From Hamadaea tsunoensis DSM 44101 (GTDB lineage: Bacteria; Actinomycetota; Actinomycetes; Mycobacteriales; Micromonosporaceae): a stretch of DNA of 64,000 bases. The stretch spans positions 224,824-288,823 of the forward strand of contig NZ_AUAX01000015.1 in the NCBI RefSeq assembly GCF_000428945.1, given 5' to 3'. A program made the translations under genes and the position numbers. Positions within the stretch are counted from its first letter, which is position 1. The number at the start of each line of letters is the position of its first letter. Under the pieces are notes generated by a model, which worked only from the letters and a program-made list of their open reading frames with translations, was not told where the DNA came from and did no database searches. Below are positions 7,971-16,378 of the stretch, in pieces.

Positions 7971-9959
7971 TCACGCCGACCAGGCACCGAACCAGCTGCC
8001 GAACTCCGCCGGCAGCGCCAGCCGGCCGAGTTTGCGGTACTCCCGATGCACCGCGACGACCAGGTCTGACATCGTCACCGGCCGGCCCTTCTCCGCCGCC
8101 AGGTACGCCGCGGTGACCGCGATCGAGCGGATGTTGCCGCCCGACAGCTCGAACGAGCCGGCGAAGTAGTCCAGGTCCAGGTCGGCGGCGCGGGGCAGGT
8201 CGGCGGGCAGGCAGGCACGCCACAGCCGTAGCCGGGCGGCCTCGTCGGGCTTCGGGAAGTCGACCACCACGTCGAGCCGGCGCAGGAACGCCTCGTCGAG
8301 GTTGGCGCGCAGGTTGGTGGTGAGGATGGCGACCCCGTCGAAGGATTCCATCCGCTGCAGCAGAAACGCGGTCTCCACATTGGCGTACCGGTCGTGCGCG
8401 TCGGATACGTCGCTGCGCTTGCCGAACAGCGCGTCGGCCTCGTCGAAGAGCAGCACGGCGTTGCAGTTCTCCGCCTGATCGAAGATCCGGCTGAGGTTCT
8501 TCTCGGTCTCGCCGACGTACTTGTCAACCACGGTCGACAGGTCGACGACGTAGAGGTCGAGCCCGAGCTCCGCGGCGACGACCTCGGCGGACATCGTCTT
8601 GCCGGTCCCGGAGTCGCCTGCGAAGAGAGCAGTCACACCGGTCCCCCGGCCGCCGCCGGGCCGCATCCTCCAGGCGCCCAGCACGGTGTCCCGGTGACGG
8701 ACCCGGGCGGTCAGCTCGTGCAGCAGGCTGAGCGCCGGATCGGGTAGCACCAGGTCGGCCCAGCCGACCGCCGGCGTGATCCGGCGCGCCAGCCGTTCCA
8801 GGCCGGCGGCGTTGCGGGCGCGGGCGGCGGCGCGGAGCAGCGCGACGGTCACCGTCCCGCCGTCCAGCGCGGCGGCCTGGCGCGCGGCGGCGGCGGACTG
8901 GGCGATCTGTTCGGGCGAGAACCGGTACGGCGCGGTGAGGATCGGCAACTCCGCGCCGAGGGTGTGCCGATCGCCCAGCTCGCGCTGCCATAGCGCGACG
9001 CGGTCCGGGCCGGTCGGTGCCGGCACGTCGACGAGCTGCGGGATGCGGGCCGACCACTGCGGCTCCCAGCCGGCGGTCCCGGTGAGCAGTACCTCGCCTT
9101 CGAGGTCGGCGAACGGGCGGACCCCGGCGCCGGCCGGGTCCCGCTCGGTGAGCGCCTCCGCCGGCCCGGCGATCAGCGCGACGCCGCGCAGCCGAGCCTC
9201 CCGGCCGGCCACCCGGGCCAGCTCGTCGAGGTCGTCGACGGCCCCGGCCGGCAGGCGTGCCAGGTCCAGGACGATCGCGCCCGGCCGGGCGGCGACCGCA
9301 GCCGCCAGCGCGCAGCCGGGCGCCCTGTCCCGGAGGTAGACCAGACCACCACCGGCGGCGATGAACGGCGTGTCGAGCGCCGGTCGTGGCCGGGACAGCA
9401 CGGGCAGCAGCAGCGGATCCGGGCTGTCGTCGCCGAGGAGGTGCTGGCACACCCTGTCCGGCACCCGCAGGCCGCGGCTGAGAAATGGGCGGTCGGCGTC
9501 CTCGACGACCAGCAGCCCGGCGACGCACAGCGGTCCGGCCGGACCGGCCTGCCGCCGGGCCGCGGCGGACATGGTGGACAGCCCGGCGAGCTCCAGCGCC
9601 AGCCGCACGGTGGCCCGTCGGCGGGTGACGTCGTCGTTGAGGTACCCGTACAGCCGCTCGAATCGGGGATCAAGGTCCGGGGCAAGCGCGATCAGCAGCA
9701 GGGTGAGGTCGGTCTCGGTGAGCCCGAACGCGGCCGCGAGCCGGCCGGGCGGGCTGTCGTCGGTCGGCCCGACCGGACCGGCCGGCCGGACCGCGCCAAT
9801 CGGGTCGACCGGTCCCCGCAGCGCGACGTCGACGTGCTCGTCGGACAGGTACAGCCCGCGAAAGGCGTCGTCCGGCTGCGGATCACCGGCGCGCCGGGCC
9901 GCCACCGCCAGCGTGACGGCCGCCTCCACGGCGGCGAGCCGGTTCTGCAAGGTGGTCAC
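7971..9959 (-). CDS. eCIS AAA+ ATPase (Afp15/Pvc15-like)
   Basis: A 662-residue protein with a long N-terminal region (1-~420) typical of eCIS ATPases and a C-terminal AAA+ module: Walker A GDSGTGKT near 447, VVDKYVGETEKNL, Walker B VLLFDEADALFG near 503, sensor I ILTTNLRANLD and the Arg-finger segment EAFLRRLDVVVDF. The N-terminal part has a degenerate second ATPase-like fold. The family is required for particle assembly, possibly as an unfoldase or loader. The GTG start at 9959 overlaps the upstream DUF4255 stop by 4 bp (GTGA), so they are coupled. The ORF is convergent with the candidate cargo gene, 49 bp apart. Confidence 0.93.
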   Translation of the reverse strand: MTTLQNRLAAVEAAVTLAVAARRAGDPQPDDAFRGLYLSDEHVDVALRGPVDPIGAVRPAGPVGPTDDSPPGRLAAAFGLTETDLTLLLIALAPDLDPRFERLYGYLNDDVTRRRATVRLALELAGLSTMSAAARRQAGPAGPLCVAGLLVVEDADRPFLSRGLRVPDRVCQHLLGDDSPDPLLLPVLSRPRPALDTPFIAAGGGLVYLRDRAPGCALAAAVAARPGAIVLDLARLPAGAVDDLDELARVAGREARLRGVALIAGPAEALTERDPAGAGVRPFADLEGEVLLTGTAGWEPQWSARIPQLVDVPAPTGPDRVALWQRELGDRHTLGAELPILTAPYRFSPEQIAQSAAAARQAAALDGGTVTVALLRAAARARNAAGLERLARRITPAVGWADLVLPDPALSLLHELTARVRHRDTVLGAWRMRPGGGRGTGVTALFAGDSGTGKTMSAEVVAAELGLDLYVVDLSTVVDKYVGETEKNLSRIFDQAENCNAVLLFDEADALFGKRSDVSDAHDRYANVETAFLLQRMESFDGVAILTTNLRANLDEAFLRRLDVVVDFPKPDEAARLRLWRACLPADLPRAADLDLDYFAGSFELSGGNIRSIAVTAAYLAAEKGRPVTMSDLVVAVHREYRKLGRLALPAEFGSWFGAWSA

Positions 9960-10522
9960 GGGTTGATCCGAACGACGACCTCTTGCACCGGTGGGCCTGC
10001 GGGGAAGCGGATCCCCGGCTGGACCGGGGCGACGATCCGCACGTCCAGCGAAGGGTGCAGTTCACCGCCGAGCGCGGACCATACGTCGGCGAAGGAGCGG
10101 TCCTCGGGCGGTGGGAGCGCGACGGTGATCGGCACCGACAGAGCCGCCTCGGCCAGGCTGCCGGTGAGCAGGTCGACCGGGATGGCGTCATGCGAGAGCA
10201 GACAGGACAGGGCCGCCGACAGCAGCCGGTGCTCGTCCTCCGGCCGGGTCGTCCAAGCGGAGAGCAGGTAGGACAGCACGAAGTAGCGCGGCAGGACATG
10301 CTGGGACACCACCCGGCCGGACTTGTCGTACTCGCCGACGCGGCCCTGGGCCCGGCGGCGCAGATCCTCGCGAATGTCGTAGAGGTAGACGTTGAGAGTG
10401 GGCGCGTTGCGGCGCGAGGACCATTCCCTGGTCGGGGCGTCGAGCACGATCTCGATAGCGTCGTCCATCATCGCTTCCCGCCGCAGCAGGGCGGTCAACG
10501 CCTCGTCCACTTCAAAGATCAC
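9956..10522 (-). CDS. DUF4255/Pvc16-like eCIS cap (tail terminator) protein
   Basis: 188 residues beginning VIFEVDEALTALLRREA, then DAPTREWSSRRNAPTLNVYLYDIREDLRRR, SGRVVSQHVLPRYFVLSYLLSAWT and PEDEHRLLSAALSCLL, the signature blocks of DUF4255 (Pvc16 family). The family caps the distal end of tube and sheath. I placed the start at GTG 10522 because homologues begin at the IFEVDEAL block; an in-frame GTG at 10555 would add 11 residues but translates through a perfect palindrome. It is translationally coupled to the ATPase gene (GTGA at 9956-9959). The start codon lies inside the hairpin at 10517-10552, which could control initiation. Confidence 0.92.
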   Translation of the reverse strand: MIFEVDEALTALLRREAMMDDAIEIVLDAPTREWSSRRNAPTLNVYLYDIREDLRRRAQGRVGEYDKSGRVVSQHVLPRYFVLSYLLSAWTTRPEDEHRLLSAALSCLLSHDAIPVDLLTGSLAEAALSVPITVALPPPEDRSFADVWSALGGELHPSLDVRIVAPVQPGIRFPAGPPVQEVVVRINP

Positions 10523-10552
10523 CGCTTCAGGATTCCACCTGAAGCGGTGATC
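10517..10552. promoter_or_regulatory. Perfect 15-bp inverted repeat over the DUF4255 gene start
   Basis: Arms 10517-10531 and 10538-10552 are exact reverse complements (GATCACCGCTTCAGG / CCTGAAGCGGTGATC) around the 6-nt loop attcca. It lies between the divergent starts at 10522 and 10582. On the minus-strand mRNA the proposed GTG start is in one arm and an AGGTGG sequence spans the loop. It could be a protein operator or a start-masking RNA hairpin. Confidence 0.7.
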
Positions 10553-10581
10553 CACGGCAATTCGGGGCGCTATCTCCTAAA

Positions 10582-12051
10582 GTGACTGACATGGGCGCAT
10601 CCGCGAGCTTGGAGAACAATGCACTGTCGGCGGCGTGCGGCGAGTCGGTCGCCACCACGCTGACCGTGCGAAACACCGGCACCGTCGTGGATCAGTTCCG
10701 GATCTCGGTCCTCGGCGATCCGGGCGAGTGGTGCCAGGTGGACCCTCCGATGATCTCGCTGCTCCCCGGCCACGAGGGCACCGTCTCGTTGCGGTTCTCG
10801 CCGCCGCGCGACCCGGCCACGCCTTTCGGGCAACTGCCTTTCGGGGTACGGGTCGAGCCTCAGGAGGACGTCGCCGGGCTGACCGTCGAGGAGGGCGTGC
10901 TGACCGTCACGCCCTACGCCGAATTGCAGGTCGACCTGGTGCCGAACACCTCCAAGGGCTGGCGGCGGGCCAAGCACCAGCTGACCGTGGCCAACCGGGG
11001 CAACGCTCAGGTGGCGGTGCACTGCGTGGCCACCGATCCCAACGGCGCGCTGGACGTCACGATCGACCCGGTCGGCCAATCCATCGGCCCGGGCGTCGCG
11101 GCGCAGGCCAGCGTCCGAGTCAGGCCAAGGCACACGCTGTGGCGCGGCGCCGCGCAGACCTTGCCTTTCACCGTCGGCGTCCAGGTCGGCGTCGCACCGG
11201 GACAGACCGCCCCGGCTCCGGTCAACGTGAACGCCAATCTACTGCAGAACGCGATCTTCCCGCCCTGGCTTCCCCGTACGCTGGCCACCATCGCGGCGCT
11301 GGTGATCGGGGCGGCGGTCGCCTGGCACGTGGTCCTGCGCCCAACGGTGCAGAACGCCGCCAGCAACGCGGTGGCGGCGCCGCTGGCGCAGACCGACGAG
11401 AACATGCGCCGGGTCGCAGACAAGGTCGGGGTGGACATCGTGCCGCTGGACGGCTCTTCGGCGTCCCCCGACCGGTCGCCCCAGGCCGGTGAGGGCGGCG
11501 GCGACGCGGCGCTGGGCCTGCCGTTGACCACCCGGCTGAGCATCACCACCGAGCCGGACGGTCAGCAGGTCACAGGGGCCTCCGTCCCGCTGGCGGCGGA
11601 TCGGGCGCTGACCGTCCCCCGGATACTGGTGCAGAACCCGTACAAGGCGACCGGCCTCCTGGTGATCGGCACCGGTGAGGCGACGGACACGGGCCGGATG
11701 ACGGGGCAGATCCCGGTCGCGGACCGGCTGGTGGTGATCGCGCTGGGCGAGGACCAGGCCACCCCGACGCAGCCGTTGGTCTTCGATCCGCCGCTGGTGC
11801 TGCCGACCGGACGCACCCTCGCGATGACCGTCCAATGTGTCACTGCGGGCACCAGCCCCGGTGGCGGCACCCGGGCCACCTGCGAGATCGCGGCGCTGGT
11901 CGGCGGCTACACCCGCAAGGCGACCGAGCCGACCGGCAGCCCCAGCCCCCGGTCGGCCGTCCCGCCGTCACCCGACGACCTCACGCCGACCCAGACCGGC
12001 GAGCCCGGCTCAGTGGACGAAAGCGACTCCCCGAGCCCTGAACAGACCTGA
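10582..12051 (+). CDS. Single-pass membrane protein of the eCIS locus (CisA-like architecture)
   Basis: 489 residues (GTG at 10582; ATG at 10591 is equally possible and neither has a clear ribosome site). There is no signal peptide. Residues ~8-220 form two beta-sandwich repeats with the NTG.VVDQF..SVLGDP and LTVANRGNAQVAV patterns of COG1470-like immunoglobulin folds. One membrane helix follows (LATIAALVIGAAVAWHVVL, ~233-251), then an extracytoplasmic ~235-residue part ending in a Pro/Ser/Thr-rich tail. Proteins of this layout occur in actinobacterial eCIS loci. The membrane protein CisA reported for Streptomyces contractile systems has a similar cytoplasmic domain-helix-outer domain plan (from memory). 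It may link particles to the membrane or trigger firing; inferred. Confidence 0.8.
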   Translation: MTDMGASASLENNALSAACGESVATTLTVRNTGTVVDQFRISVLGDPGEWCQVDPPMISLLPGHEGTVSLRFSPPRDPATPFGQLPFGVRVEPQEDVAGLTVEEGVLTVTPYAELQVDLVPNTSKGWRRAKHQLTVANRGNAQVAVHCVATDPNGALDVTIDPVGQSIGPGVAAQASVRVRPRHTLWRGAAQTLPFTVGVQVGVAPGQTAPAPVNVNANLLQNAIFPPWLPRTLATIAALVIGAAVAWHVVLRPTVQNAASNAVAAPLAQTDENMRRVADKVGVDIVPLDGSSASPDRSPQAGEGGGDAALGLPLTTRLSITTEPDGQQVTGASVPLAADRALTVPRILVQNPYKATGLLVIGTGEATDTGRMTGQIPVADRLVVIALGEDQATPTQPLVFDPPLVLPTGRTLAMTVQCVTAGTSPGGGTRATCEIAALVGGYTRKATEPTGSPSPRSAVPPSPDDLTPTQTGEPGSVDESDSPSPEQT

Positions 12052-12203
12052 CGGGCAGGGGCGCCGGCGCGATCACGGCTGATCGGGACGGGCCGTTGGT
12101 CGACGACCGAGACGACGATCTGGCCCCGTGGGCGCCCTTACCGCGGCCAGCCTGGAGATGATCGACTTGGCGAGCGCCTGCGGGGCGGCCGTGTGAGGGT
12201 CGG

Positions 12204-12234
12204 CCCGGCATCCGCCCGTCTGACGGATGCCGGG
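12204..12234. terminator. Bidirectional hairpin terminator
   Basis: An exact 11-bp stem, CCCGGCATCCG (12204-12214) and CGGATGCCGGG (12224-12234), with a 9-nt loop and a few more pairs outside. It lies between the convergent eCIS membrane-protein gene and the ThuA gene. It marks the boundary between the eCIS locus and the sugar island. Confidence 0.7.
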
Positions 12235-12274
12235 TCGACCTCGGTCACGCCCGCAGCGGGCGCTCCTGTCGCGG

Positions 12275-13435
12275 TCAGCTGGTGACGAGGTCGAACTGCT
12301 CCCACGGGCCGATCGCGGTACGGTTGGCGATCAGCGCGGCAGCACCGGCGTTCTCGGCGACCACGTACCTGCCGTTGGCTTGAGCGCGGAAGCTGACCGT
12401 GCCGTTGGAGTTGTGGACGAGACCGAAGGTCTCCCACGATCCGATCGCGGCCCGGTTGGCGATGAGCGACGCCGCTCCGGCGTTCTCCGCGCACACGTAC
12501 TGGTTGTTGGCGCGGGCCTTGAGGGCCACATTGCCGTTGCCCAGGTCGACGAGGTCGAACTTCTGCGCGGTGCCGACGCTGGTCGCATCGGCGATCAGAG
12601 CGGAACTGCCGGCGGTCACGTAGCGGTTGTTGGCACGTGACCGCAGACTGGTCGCCGGGTTCGGGTTGGTGACGGGGCTGCAATCGGCGGCCACTGCCCC
12701 TGCGGCAATCTGGATTCCGCCGAGCAGCATCTTGGTGAAGTTGGGGTCGGTATAGGAGGCTTCGGTGTGCCCGAGGCCGGTGTACCACGATCGGCCGCCG
12801 CCGTAGGTGCGGCACCAGGTGATCGGGTGGTCGCCGCCCATGTTGCCGCCGGTGTACGTGCTCTCGTCGAGGTTCATCAGTACGCGGACCTTGGAGCGGG
12901 GGTTGGTGCGGTAGTTGTACAGCTCGTCAGTGCGTACCCAGTTCGTCGGCAGGTGTGCCGTCGAGGCGTTGGTCGGCGGCTCGACCCGGACCGTCACCTG
13001 CTGGATGGCGGGGTGGCTGTCGAAGTACGCGCCGACGAGTTCGCCGTAGAAGGGCCAGTCGTACTCGGTGTCGGCCGCGGAGTGGATCCCGACGTAGCCG
13101 CCGCCGGAGCCGATGTAGCTCTGGAACGCGGTCTGCTGGGCGTCGTTGAGGACGTCACCGGTGGTCATGAGCCAGATGACGGCCTGGTACTGGGCGAGGT
13201 TCGCGGTCGCGAACTGGCCCGCGTCCTCGGTGGCGGTGACGGCGAATCCGTTGGCGGCGCCCAGTTGCTGGATCGCGGCGATGCCGTTGGGGATCGAGGT
13301 GTGTCGGAATCCGGCGGTCTTGGAGAAGACGAGAACCTTCGTCAGTGGTGCGGCCGACGCAGGTGCCGTCGGGGCCAGGATGGTCGCTGCGGCGGCCAGG
13401 AAGCTGACGGCCAGGGCGATCAGACGTCTACGCAT
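12275..13435 (-). CDS. Secreted ThuA-like protein with C-terminal fascin-like beta-trefoil
   Basis: 386 residues: a Sec signal peptide (1-29, cut near ASA|APL), a ThuA/class-I-glutamine-amidotransferase-like domain (~32-245; FSKTAGFRHTSIPNGIAAI, GGGYVGIHSAADTEYDWPFY, GRSWYTGLGHTEASY) and a 123-residue fascin-like beta-trefoil (264-386) made of three related turns (YVTAG.ALIA, YVCAENAGA, YVVAENAGA). ThuA-like domains are tied to trehalose/keto-sugar use. The trefoil is about 82% identical by eye to the end of the neighbouring dehydrogenase-like protein and probably binds glycan. The ATG at 13435 has AAGGAG 7 nt upstream. It lies 126 bp downstream of the GSDH-like gene, with a terminator between. 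Confidence 0.9.
   Translation of the reverse strand: MRRRLIALAVSFLAAAATILAPTAPASAAPLTKVLVFSKTAGFRHTSIPNGIAAIQQLGAANGFAVTATEDAGQFATANLAQYQAVIWLMTTGDVLNDAQQTAFQSYIGSGGGYVGIHSAADTEYDWPFYGELVGAYFDSHPAIQQVTVRVEPPTNASTAHLPTNWVRTDELYNYRTNPRSKVRVLMNLDESTYTGGNMGGDHPITWCRTYGGGRSWYTGLGHTEASYTDPNFTKMLLGGIQIAAGAVAADCSPVTNPNPATSLRSRANNRYVTAGSSALIADATSVGTAQKFDLVDLGNGNVALKARANNQYVCAENAGAASLIANRAAIGSWETFGLVHNSNGTVSFRAQANGRYVVAENAGAAALIANRTAIGPWEQFDLVTS
12278..12646 (-). repeat. Duplicated fascin-like module, copy 1
   Basis: Encodes the C-terminal 123 residues of the ThuA protein. Aligned by eye without gaps to copy 2 (13565-13933), 101 of 123 residues match. It is therefore a long direct repeat on the minus strand in neighbouring genes, a substrate for gene conversion or deletion. 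Confidence 0.85.
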
Positions 13436-13518
13436 GTGCTCACTCCTTGGGACGGTGAGGCGGGCGACGCGGGACTGCCGCGATGTCTTCCTCGGATCGG
13501 GTTGGTACGCGCCGATGG

Positions 13519-13550
13519 GCCGGGCTGATGCGCTGCGCCGTCAGCCCGGC
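13519..13550 (-). terminator. Hairpin terminator after the GSDH-like gene
   Basis: An exact 10-bp stem, GCCGGGCTGA (13519-13528) and TCAGCCCGGC (13541-13550), with a 12-nt loop, starting 12 nt beyond the stop of the minus-strand gene ending at 13562. No T-run, as usual for high-GC actinomycetes. It separates this gene from the ThuA gene, which therefore probably has its own promoter. Confidence 0.65.
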
Positions 13551-13561
13551 AGGGAACGGTC

Positions 13562-16378
13562 CTACTGTGCGATCAGGTCGAACTTCTCCCATGGACCGAT
13601 CGCGGTGCGGTTGGCGATCAGCGCCGCGGCTCCGGCGTTCTCGGCGGTGACGTACATGCCGTTGGCCTGAGCCCGGAAGCTGACGGTGCCGTCGGAGTTG
13701 TTGATGCGGGCGAAGGTCTCCCACGATCCGACGGCGGCCCGGTTGGCGATCAGCGCGGCCGCGCCGGCGTTCTCGGCGCACACGTACTGGCTGTTGATGC
13801 GCGCCCGCAGAGCGACGTTGCCGCCGCCGAGGTCGACGAGGTCGAACTGCTGGGCGGTGCCGACGGTGGTGGCGTTGGCGATCAGCGCCGCGGATCCTGC
13901 GGTTACGTAGTTGTTGTTGGCCCGCGACCGCAGGGCGACACCTCCGGTGGGCGTCGACGATGTGTTGAAGGTGAACGAGTCCAGGTCGAACAGGTATCCC
14001 GCTCCGCCGGTGAACCGCAGGTACAGCGCGGTCGAGCCGCTGGGGGCGTTGCTCAGGTTCGCCGTGACGCTGGTGAACGTGTCCCAGGAGCCGGTGCTGG
14101 CGACCGCGGCAGTGCCCAGCAGCGTCCCGGTCGGCGACCCGGCACGGACCTCGATCGTGCCTCCGGCACCGGCCGACGACACGCGGGCGGTGAGCTGGGT
14201 CGCGTCGCTGAGCCGGAACGGCGTGAACGAAATCCAGTCGGTGTTGTCGATGAAGCCGACGGTGGATCCGCCTTCGGCCGTGCTGTGGCCCGCGATCTGG
14301 ATACCCGACATGGCCGAGAAGTGCTCGGCCTGACGGTGCTTGGGCTGCAGGGTGCGGCTGCTCTTCGAGGTCAGACCGCCGTTGTCGGTGTAGGACGCGT
14401 CGAAGATGCCGTAGAGGTTGGCGGCCGCGTCGTGTTCGCCGTCGACGGGGACGGTGATGCTGCCGCTGCAGCCGGTCTTGCTGGTGATCTGGTGGGCGTG
14501 GCTGTCGTGGCCGAGGGAGTAGGTGACGGTGACCCGGCTGCAGTCGACGGTGCCGTCTTCCGGGTCGCTGGCCGTGACGGTGAACGGGATGGTGTCGCCG
14601 AAGCTGAACAGTTGCCCGTCGGCAGGAGTTTGCAGGGTCACGGTCGGTGCGGTGTTGCCGACGGTGACGACCAGGCTCGCGGTCCCCGACAGCCCTTGCG
14701 GATCGGTGACCTTCAGCGTCGGGGTGAAGGTCCCGTTGGCGGTGTAGGTCTTCGTCGGGTTGGCGGCCGTCGAGGTGGTGCCGTCGCCGAAGGTCCACAG
14801 GTAGGTCAGCGCACCACCCTCGGGGTCGTTGCTGCCCGCGGAGGAGAACGTGACGGCCAGCGGAGCTTGACCCGAGGTCTTGTTGGCCGCGGCGACCGCG
14901 ACAGGGCTGCGGTTTCCGCCGCCGATGTACTCGATGCGGTAGAGGGCCGCATCATTGGCGCCGGTTCCGTAGTCCAGGACGTACAGCGCCCCGTCGGGCC
15001 CGAACGCCATGTCCATGACCTGCGTACCCGTCCACGGGAAGGCGGAGATCTCACCGTTGGTGCCGTCGGAGTTGACGGCGATGGCCTTGATCCAACGCCG
15101 TCCGTACTCACCGGCGAAGTAACGCCCGTCCAGCGACTGGGGGAACTTGACCGGCGAGTTGAGAGCGGCGTTGTAGTGGTAGACCGGGCCGCCCATCGGC
15201 GATTCCGAGCCGCCCGCGCCGAACTCCGGCGGGGTTCCGGCGTCGCCGCCGTAGCGGATCCAGGACGGCTTGGCCGCCGGCAGGGTCGTCTGGCCGGTGT
15301 TGCGGAACGAGTTGTTCGCCGGACCGGCGGCGCAGTTGTACTTCGGGCCAGTGCTGTTGGCGTTGAAGTCCCACTCGTTGTAGGTCTCGGTGCTGGTGTT
15401 GGTCCCGGTGCAGTAGGGCCAGCCGTAGAAGCCGGGGCCGGTGATCCGGTCGAATTCGACCTGGCCGTTGGGTCCGCGGTTCGGGTCGGTAGTGCCCGCG
15501 TCCGGCCCGTAGTCGCCGAGATAGACGATGCCGGTGGGCTTGTCGACGCTCATCCGGAACGGGTTGCGGAAGCCCATGGCGTAGATTTCGGCCCGGGTGT
15601 TGGCGGTGCCGGGGGCGAACATGTTGCCGGCGGGAATGGTGTAGGTGCCGTCGGCCTGGGGCCGGATGCGCAGCAGCTTGCCGCGCAGGTCGTTGGTGTT
15701 GGCCGCCGAGCGCTGGGCGTCGTACTGCGGGTTGCGGTTGGTACGCTCGTCCAAGGGGCTGTAACCGTTGGACTCGAACGGGTTGGTGTCGTCGCCGGTG
15801 GTCAGGTAGAGGTTGCCCGACGCGTCGAAGTCGAGGTCGCCGCCGACGTGGCAGCACATTCCCCGGTCGTTGTCGACGGTCAGCACGACCTTCTCGCTGC
15901 CGGTGTTGATCGTGTCGTCGCTGTTGAGGGTGAAGCGGGACAGGTTGAGGTGTCCCTTCCAGGCGTTGAAGTCGGCGGTGGTGCCGGTCGCCGGGGCGTC
16001 GCCGCCGGGGGTGTTCAGCGGCGGGGAGTAGTACAGCCAGATGAAGCGGTTGGTGGCGAACCCGGGGTCGACGGCGACGCCCTGCAGGCCTTCCTCGTCA
16101 TGGGTGTACACCGGGATGTTGCCGATGACACGGGTGTTGCCGTTGACGTCGGTCAGCCGGACCGTGCCGTTGCGGGCGGTGTGGACGACCGACCGGTTGG
16201 GCAGCACGGCCAGCGACATCGGCTCGCCCAGTTCGGCGGTTCCGACAGCGAGTTGGACCTGCTGGTAGTCCGCGGCGGGGATGGGGGCGGCTGCCGCCGG
16301 TTCGGCGGTGCCCGCGAGGGCGACCACCGATCCCGACAACCCCAGCAGCACGCCGGCGATGATGCGTTGGAGGTTCAT
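13562..16378 (-). CDS. Secreted PQQ-type sugar dehydrogenase-like (GSDH) protein with PKD, CBM6-like and fascin-like modules
   Basis: 938 residues: signal peptide 1-30; GSDH/sorbosone-dehydrogenase beta-propeller ~40-485 (EEGLQGVAVDPGF, HVGGDLDFDASGNLYLTTGD, AMGFRNPFRMSVD, GPDGALYVLDYG); PKD domain ~492-575 (LTYLWTFGDGTTST); an Ig/PKD-like stretch ~578-690; a carbohydrate-binding CBM6-type domain ~690-810 (AEHFSAMSGIQI, WDTFTSVTANLS, YLFDLDSFTF); and the 123-residue fascin-like trefoil. The propeller family oxidises sugars with PQQ, but many actinobacterial homologues have no proven cofactor. It is a likely extracellular polysaccharide-bound oxidase or hydrolase accessory. The ATG at 16378 has GGAAGGA upstream. 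It has its own ~370-bp upstream gap and follows the sugar isomerase gene on the same strand. Confidence 0.9.
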   Translation of the reverse strand: MNLQRIIAGVLLGLSGSVVALAGTAEPAAAAPIPAADYQQVQLAVGTAELGEPMSLAVLPNRSVVHTARNGTVRLTDVNGNTRVIGNIPVYTHDEEGLQGVAVDPGFATNRFIWLYYSPPLNTPGGDAPATGTTADFNAWKGHLNLSRFTLNSDDTINTGSEKVVLTVDNDRGMCCHVGGDLDFDASGNLYLTTGDDTNPFESNGYSPLDERTNRNPQYDAQRSAANTNDLRGKLLRIRPQADGTYTIPAGNMFAPGTANTRAEIYAMGFRNPFRMSVDKPTGIVYLGDYGPDAGTTDPNRGPNGQVEFDRITGPGFYGWPYCTGTNTSTETYNEWDFNANSTGPKYNCAAGPANNSFRNTGQTTLPAAKPSWIRYGGDAGTPPEFGAGGSESPMGGPVYHYNAALNSPVKFPQSLDGRYFAGEYGRRWIKAIAVNSDGTNGEISAFPWTGTQVMDMAFGPDGALYVLDYGTGANDAALYRIEYIGGGNRSPVAVAAANKTSGQAPLAVTFSSAGSNDPEGGALTYLWTFGDGTTSTAANPTKTYTANGTFTPTLKVTDPQGLSGTASLVVTVGNTAPTVTLQTPADGQLFSFGDTIPFTVTASDPEDGTVDCSRVTVTYSLGHDSHAHQITSKTGCSGSITVPVDGEHDAAANLYGIFDASYTDNGGLTSKSSRTLQPKHRQAEHFSAMSGIQIAGHSTAEGGSTVGFIDNTDWISFTPFRLSDATQLTARVSSAGAGGTIEVRAGSPTGTLLGTAAVASTGSWDTFTSVTANLSNAPSGSTALYLRFTGGAGYLFDLDSFTFNTSSTPTGGVALRSRANNNYVTAGSAALIANATTVGTAQQFDLVDLGGGNVALRARINSQYVCAENAGAAALIANRAAVGSWETFARINNSDGTVSFRAQANGMYVTAENAGAAALIANRTAIGPWEKFDLIAQ
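13565..13933 (-). repeat. Duplicated fascin-like module, copy 2
   Basis: Encodes the last 123 residues of the GSDH-like protein and is the partner of copy 1 at 12278-12646. Differences between copies are scattered single substitutions, with no indels seen at protein level. Confidence 0.85.

Noticed and set aside
1..12051. Reading the tail-like genes as a prophage or type VI secretion system
   Set aside because: DUF4255, DUF4157, the DUF6760-like peptide and the AAA+ ATPase are typical of eCIS loci. No integrase, capsid, terminase or Tss genes are present in the window.
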